Assembly (NCBI GenBank): GCA_035461245.1
Contig: DATHVP010000143.1
Location: 127,191 to 191,190, forward strand
From: SH-MAG3 sp035461245
GTDB taxonomy: Bacteria; Gemmatimonadota; Gemmatimonadetes; Longimicrobiales; RSA9
Length of the DNA stretch: 64,000 bases
Reading direction: 5' to 3'
Shown here piece after piece: positions 59,932 through 64,000 of this stretch; the stretch's first letter is position 1, and the number at the start of each line of letters is the position of its first letter. The notes beneath the pieces were generated by a model. The model was not told the DNA's origin, searched no databases, and saw nothing but the letters and a program-made list of their open reading frames with translations. A program made the translations under genes and the position numbers.

Positions 59932-61592
59932 TCCACGCCAGCCTCCTTCTGCTGCAGACCGTGCCTGACGGTCTCGCCGCGAACCCGGCCGTCATCGGTA
60001 TCGGCGCCCTGGCGCTGGTGCTGTTCAGCCTGGTCGTCACGTTCGTCAAGTACTTCAAGCGGTGTCCCGCCAACCAGGTGCTGGTCATCTCGGGCAAGGT
60101 CGGCACCGGCCAGTCGGCCAAGATCATCAGCGGCGGCGGCACCTTCGTCGTGCCGGTGCTCCAGGAATGGGCGTTCCTGGACCTGACGCCGCTGCAGATC
60201 GACATCAACCTGATGGACGCACTGTCGCTGGAGAACATCCGCGTGCAGGTGCCCAGCCAGGTGACAGTGGCGGTGGGCGACACGGACGAGTACCAGCGCA
60301 ACGCCGCGGCGCGCATCCTGAACCTGTCGCCGCAGGAGATCAGCGCCATGGCGGCCAACCTGATCTTCGGCCAGATGCGCCAGGTCATCGCGTCCATGAA
60401 GATCGAGGACATCAACCGCGACCGCGACCAGTTTCGCTCCAACATCGAGCACGCGCTGGAGCCGGAGCTGAAGAAGATCGGCCTGCGCCTCATCAACGTG
60501 AACATCAAGGACCTCAATGACGCGTCCGGTTACATCGAGGCTATCGGCCGCGAGGCCGGCGCCCGCGCAGTGAACAAGGCCAAGGGCGACGTCGCAGTGC
60601 AGGAGAAGCTGGGCGCCATTGCCGTCGCGCAGGCGAACCAGGAGAAGGACACCGAGGTCGCCAACGCGGACCGCACCCGCGAGATCGGCGTGAAGACGGC
60701 CGAGCGGGACACGGCCGTGCGCATCGCCGACCTGGACCGGGAGACGGAAGTCGCACGCCAGCGCGCCGAGTTCCTGCGCGACACGGAGATCGCGTCGGCC
60801 GACCAGGACCGTCGCGTTGCGGTGGCAGCCGCCAACGCCGAGGCCATCGAGGGCGAGGCCACGGCCCAGGCCCGGATCGCCGAGGCCAACGCCACGCTGC
60901 AGGTCCGGCAGGCCGAGGCCTTCGAACAGGGCGAGACCCGGAAGCGCATTGCCGAGGCCGCCGTGCAGGAAGCGGAGAACCGTGCCCGCGCCAAGGCCGC
61001 GCTGGCGGAGGCCGAGCGCATCGAGAACGAGCGGCGCGCGGCGCTGGAGGCACCGGCCCGGGCTGCCAAGGCCAAGGAGATTGTCGAGGCCGAGGCCGCG
61101 GGTGAGAGCCGTCGCATCCAGGCGGAAGCTGAGGCCGCTGCCACGTACTTCCAGCTCGAGGCGGCCGCCCGCGGTGAGTACGAGATGCTGTCGAAGCGCG
61201 CGGAAGGGTTGAAGCAGATCGTGGAAGCGTGCGGCGGCGCCGACGCGGCCTACCGCATGCTCATGATCGAGCACATCCCGACGCTGGCCGACAAGGCCGC
61301 CGAGGCCATCAGCAGCATCAAGTTCGACAAGGTCGTGCTCTGGGGCGGCAACGGCGCCAGTGGCAACGGCAATGGCGCCAACGTCAGCGGCTTCGTCACC
61401 GACCTGATGAGCACGCTCCCACCCGCGCTGCACACCATGATGAACATCGGCGGCGTGTCCGTGGCCGACGGTGTGTTCAAGATCGTCGAGGACCAGAAGA
61501 AGGAAGAGCCCGCCAGCGATGACGGCGTCCGCACCGTCGTCATGCCGGGCGCCGAACCCAGGCCCACAGTCGAGGTGGAGCTGAAGCCGTAG
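59928..61592 (+). CDS. floT: Flotillin-like SPFH-domain protein
   Basis: A 554-residue protein. An N-terminal TM helix (GIGALALVLFSLVVTFVKYF) is followed by an SPFH domain at about residues 45-235 (RCPANQVLVISG...FLDLTPLQIDINLMDALSLENIRVQVPSQVTVAVG). Residues about 230-420 form a long Glu/Ala-rich coiled coil with the AEAEA-type repeats of flotillins (RIQAEAEAAATYFQLEAAARGEYEML). The C-terminal 130 residues are Gly/Asn-rich and end in acidic repeats. Flotillins scaffold membrane microdomains. The upstream NfeD-like gene overlaps by 4 bp, giving the typical NfeD-flotillin operon. Confidence 0.94.
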   Translation: MIHASLLLLQTVPDGLAANPAVIGIGALALVLFSLVVTFVKYFKRCPANQVLVISGKVGTGQSAKIISGGGTFVVPVLQEWAFLDLTPLQIDINLMDALSLENIRVQVPSQVTVAVGDTDEYQRNAAARILNLSPQEISAMAANLIFGQMRQVIASMKIEDINRDRDQFRSNIEHALEPELKKIGLRLINVNIKDLNDASGYIEAIGREAGARAVNKAKGDVAVQEKLGAIAVAQANQEKDTEVANADRTREIGVKTAERDTAVRIADLDRETEVARQRAEFLRDTEIASADQDRRVAVAAANAEAIEGEATAQARIAEANATLQVRQAEAFEQGETRKRIAEAAVQEAENRARAKAALAEAERIENERRAALEAPARAAKAKEIVEAEAAGESRRIQAEAEAAATYFQLEAAARGEYEMLSKRAEGLKQIVEACGGADAAYRMLMIEHIPTLADKAAEAISSIKFDKVVLWGGNGASGNGNGANVSGFVTDLMSTLPPALHTMMNIGGVSVADGVFKIVEDQKKEEPASDDGVRTVVMPGAEPRPTVEVELKP

Positions 61593-61624
61593 CCCCTGGC
61601 CGTGCCTGGTGGGGACGCGGGCCC

Positions 61625-61921
61625 CTACTCGCCGGCGGCGCCCGTGCTCACGCCGCCGGTCATGAGGGCGCCCGCCGCCGCGCCCAGCACGCCGCCGGCC
61701 AGCATGGCGCCAAACACCAGCGCCGTGCGCGCATCGGTGGTCCACAGCACGGGCGGCCAGTGCATCGCTGCCACGGCAAGGGGGACCGCGACGCTGTGGC
61801 CGATGACCCCGCCCCAGAACGCGCCACGCTGTCGCGGCGTGCGCTCCCGCAGCCGGTGCCCCAGCGCGAGGAGCAGTGCGGGCACGGCGAACAGCCCCAG
61901 CAGCAGTGCCACACCCGCCAT
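61625..61921 (-). CDS. Small membrane protein of unknown function
   Basis: A 98-residue protein with two or three hydrophobic helices (VALLLGLFAVPALLLALGH, GVIGHSVAVPLAVAAMHW and LVFGAMLAGGVLGAAAGALM) and a basic RERTPRQRG loop. Its ATG shares one base with the TGA of the PepSY protein gene (TGATG), so the two are co-translated. No family is recognised. Confidence 0.75.
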   Translation of the reverse strand: MAGVALLLGLFAVPALLLALGHRLRERTPRQRGAFWGGVIGHSVAVPLAVAAMHWPPVLWTTDARTALVFGAMLAGGVLGAAAGALMTGGVSTGAAGE

Positions 61922-62502
61922 CAGTGCCGGCTCCTGGGGAACAGCCACAGCCAGTAGCCGGAAATGATGAGCAGTGTCAGCACGACGGCGGCGAAGTCGC
62001 TCAGCAGGATCCAGTTGTCGCCGAAGATCTCGCCGGAGTGCAGCTTCTCCAGGAAGACGTCGTTGCGAAGCCCCACGTTCAGGATGCTGCCGTTGTGGAT
62101 GTCCACGGTGACTTCGGTGACGACGTCGTCCCGGAACCTGACCTTCATGATCCCGTTCCGCGGCCGCACGTCCAGCCGGTCCACGCCGGCCTCGGCAGCG
62201 GAGGGTGCGGCGACGCCGGCCAGGCGCACCAGCTCCGCCATGGGCAGCGCCTCGGTGAACTCGGCGGACGGCGCGTGCTCCACATCGGGCATGAGACCGA
62301 GCCCGCGCTTGTGGTTCAGCAGGATGCCCGTGATACAGATGACCAGCAGCAGCCCGCTGATGATGACACCCAGCCACATGTGCCCGTTGAACATCCAGCG
62401 CGCCAGCGTCCGGGTCCGGGGCGACAGCGGCTCACGGCCCGTGGCCCGCGGCCAGGACCTTCGTTCTCGCGCCGTTGCCTGGTTCTTCTGAGAGGTTGCC
62501 AC
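61921..62502 (-). CDS. PepSY-associated TM-helix protein
   Basis: About 193 residues. A first TM helix follows HMWLGVIISGLLLVICITGILLNHKRGL, the typical PepSY_TM start with an HxxxG helix and an NHKR turn. An extracytoplasmic PepSY-like domain (about residues 70-160) and a last helix SDFAAVVLTLLIISGYWLWLFPRSRH complete it. Such proteins are often linked to iron uptake or reductase functions. The start is uncertain: GTG 62502 is given, but no good ribosome binding site is visible, and the 25 residues before the first helix are polar and basic. It is followed by the coupled small membrane protein. Confidence 0.8.
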   Translation of the reverse strand: MATSQKNQATARERRSWPRATGREPLSPRTRTLARWMFNGHMWLGVIISGLLLVICITGILLNHKRGLGLMPDVEHAPSAEFTEALPMAELVRLAGVAAPSAAEAGVDRLDVRPRNGIMKVRFRDDVVTEVTVDIHNGSILNVGLRNDVFLEKLHSGEIFGDNWILLSDFAAVVLTLLIISGYWLWLFPRSRH

Positions 62503-62651
62503 GACTAGCGATACCAGTGGTGAGTAGCAGTTGCGCTGACTGACGGTCGCAGCCAGCAGCGCACGACGTGTTGCGGCAGGCAACAGAATACCCGCTGCTG
62601 ATTGGACGCGCCAGCGCCGCCCACGTTAGGACTCACGACGCGCCGGGGTAT

Positions 62652-63599
62652 TCAGTCGATGGGCTTCAGGTTGGCCACGATCCGCTCCCGCTGCGGCTCC
62701 AGGAACGGCGGCAGCGCGACGTTCTCGCCGAGCGTCGCTTCGTCCTCATCCACCGCGAAGCCCGGCCCGTCCGTCGCGATCTCGAACAGGATGCCATTGG
62801 GCTCCCGGAAATAGAGACTGCGGAAGTAATAACGGTCTATGGGGCCGCTGTTGGGCACGCGCATCTCACGCAACCGATCCGCCCACGCGTCGTATTCCGC
62901 GTCCGGCGTGCGGAACGCCACGTGATGGACAGCACCCGCCCCCTGGCGCGCCACCGGCAGGTCCGGCTGCACCGCCACGTGCAGTTCCGCTGCCGGCCCG
63001 CCGTCGCCCATCTCGAAAACATGCACGTTCGGGCTGGCCGCTGCGTTAAGGGCGTACTCACGGACGGGACGCATCCCCATGACGCGCGTGAGTACTGCCT
63101 CAGTCTCCGTGATGCCCGGCACGCTCAGGACGATCGGCCCAAGCCCCCGGACCTGGTGCTCCGCAGGGACCGGGCTCCGCTCCCACGTCACCGGGTCGGG
63201 GCCTGCGCCGCCGTCGTCAATGAGCGACAGCCGCTGGCCTTCCGGGTCCTCAAAGTCCAGCGTCAGCCGGCCGTCCCGCTCCAGGGGTTCGCCGTCGATG
63301 CCATGCTCCCGCAGGCGCTCCTGCCACCACTCCAGCGTCGCCCTGCCCGACACGCGCAGCGACGTGCGGATGATACTGTGCGTACCACGCCGCTCCGGCG
63401 GGACCGGCCAGTCGAAGAACGTCAGGTCCGTGCCCGGACTGCCCGCCGCGTCTGCGTAGAAGAGGTGGTAGGCGCTGACGTCGTCCTGGTTCACGCTCCG
63501 CTTCACCAGCCGCATGCCCATGACCTGCGTGTAGAACTCATGGTTCTGCCGGATTCTGGCGGATACTGCCGTGAGGTGGTGGATGCCGAGGAGTTGCAT
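62652..63599 (-). CDS. VOC-superfamily ring-cleavage-type dioxygenase (MhqO-like)
   Basis: A 315-residue protein of two paired vicinal-oxygen-chelate modules. It begins with MQLLGIHHLTAVSARIRQNHEFYTQVMGMRLVKRSVNQDD, the hallmark of MhqO/YfiE-like ring-cleaving dioxygenase homologues. Metal-ligand positions are the His of GIHHLT, the His of GAVHHVAF and the Glu of NGILFEIATDGPGF. The family handles hydroquinone-like or catechol compounds and is often induced by quinone stress, but the substrate here is unknown. It stands alone; its upstream region is occupied by the inverted-repeat element at 63649. Confidence 0.9.
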   Translation of the reverse strand: MQLLGIHHLTAVSARIRQNHEFYTQVMGMRLVKRSVNQDDVSAYHLFYADAAGSPGTDLTFFDWPVPPERRGTHSIIRTSLRVSGRATLEWWQERLREHGIDGEPLERDGRLTLDFEDPEGQRLSLIDDGGAGPDPVTWERSPVPAEHQVRGLGPIVLSVPGITETEAVLTRVMGMRPVREYALNAAASPNVHVFEMGDGGPAAELHVAVQPDLPVARQGAGAVHHVAFRTPDAEYDAWADRLREMRVPNSGPIDRYYFRSLYFREPNGILFEIATDGPGFAVDEDEATLGENVALPPFLEPQRERIVANLKPID

Positions 63600-63648
63600 T
63601 GCAGTGCCTGGGTTCAGGTTCGTCCGGCAACGTAGTTGGTGAGGGGTG

Positions 63649-64000
63649 GACGGTCCAGCGGGCGTAGGGGTGGCAGCGGGCCGCTGGAGGGGCGGCGGCG
63701 GGGCGGCTGGAAGGGCGGCTGGACCAGACCGCCGCGGCGGCTGGCGGATTTGCCGCGGTATTCGCGGCTACAGCGCCACGCGGCGACCGAGGCTGGACCA
63801 GACTGCCGCGGCGGCTGGCGGATTTGCCGCGGTATTCGCGGGTAGGGCGCCACGCGGCGGCGCGGCTGGACCAGACCGCCGCGGCGGTTGGCGGGTTTGC
63901 CGCGGTTTTCGCCGGTAGGGCGCCACGCGGCGACCGAGACCAGGACCGCGCCGCCGCCCCTCCAGCGGCCCGCTGCCACCCCTACGCCCGCTGGACCGTC
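63649..64000. repeat. Inverted-repeat element with internal 73-74 bp tandem repeats (cut by window end)
   Basis: The left arm 63649-63700 and right arm 63949-64000 are perfect 52-bp inverse copies, and the repeat may continue past the window. Between them are three tandem units starting GGCTGGACCAGAC at 63717, 63791 and 63864 (spacing 74 and 73 bp), each containing GCGGATTTGCCGCGG-like sequence. No open reading frame here is convincing. The stretch from 63600 to the edge contains nothing else. The layout suggests a MITE-like or foldback element. Confidence 0.88.

Overview
The window is a very GC-rich, gene-dense bacterial chromosome segment with about 48 protein genes and no rRNA or tRNA genes that I could find. 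The gene content points to Gemmatimonadota or a close relative such as Acidobacteriota. The supporting genes are two stand-alone ADOP/MacB-type permeases, a large secreted S9 peptidase, a 1000-residue BNR-repeat exoprotein, a DUF222-HNH protein, PAS kinases with a short HisKA-HATPase core, and many lipoproteins. This placement is an inference from gene families, not from a marker gene.

Left part (1-11 kb): an SDR fragment and a cupin, a secreted lipoprotein, a DUF222-HNH endonuclease with a 15-bp VNTR, and a minus-strand run of tex, an ADOP permease, trmO-like and DUF488 genes. tex has a good promoter whose transcript would begin with eight GGATCG-type hexamers. A YpfJ-type metallopeptidase and a DUF4382 lipoprotein follow.

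11-28.8 kb: a secreted prolyl-oligopeptidase, an L,D-transpeptidase, a TlpA thioredoxin coupled to acetate kinase, a membrane-anchored alpha/beta hydrolase, and a lipoprotein/outer-membrane pair. Next is an ArsR-methyltransferase fusion coupled to S-adenosylhomocysteine hydrolase, followed by an 83-bp tandem array and a second ADOP permease. Two copies of a 208-209 bp element with 23-24 bp terminal inverted repeats lie here, about 5.6 kb apart.

28.8-36 kb: a chorismate mutase-prephenate dehydratase operon sits behind what reads as a complete phenylalanine transcription attenuator. It has a sigma70-like promoter, an almost or fully leaderless 35-residue leader peptide with three Phe codons, mutually exclusive hairpins and an intrinsic terminator. 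A degenerate receiver, the BNR exoprotein, a PAS kinase and a small secreted protein follow.

36-51 kb: a translationally coupled operon of two GT4 glycosyltransferases, a flippase-like LPG_synthase_TM protein and a GMC oxidoreductase looks like a glycolipid or surface-glycan pathway. An attEFGH-like ABC exporter set follows, with zinc ribbon, ATPase, permease and AttH-like lipoprotein. Then come a cation/H+ antiporter fused to USP and PTS-EIIA-like domains, and HrpB helicase.

51-64 kb: a GGDEF-EAL protein, a BON/ABC-class ATPase/Smr group, a PAS kinase, a beta-propeller lipoprotein, an NfeD-flotillin pair, a PepSY membrane protein pair and a VOC ring-cleavage-type dioxygenase. The window ends in a repeat element bounded by a perfect 52-bp inverted repeat with three 73-74 bp tandem repeats inside.
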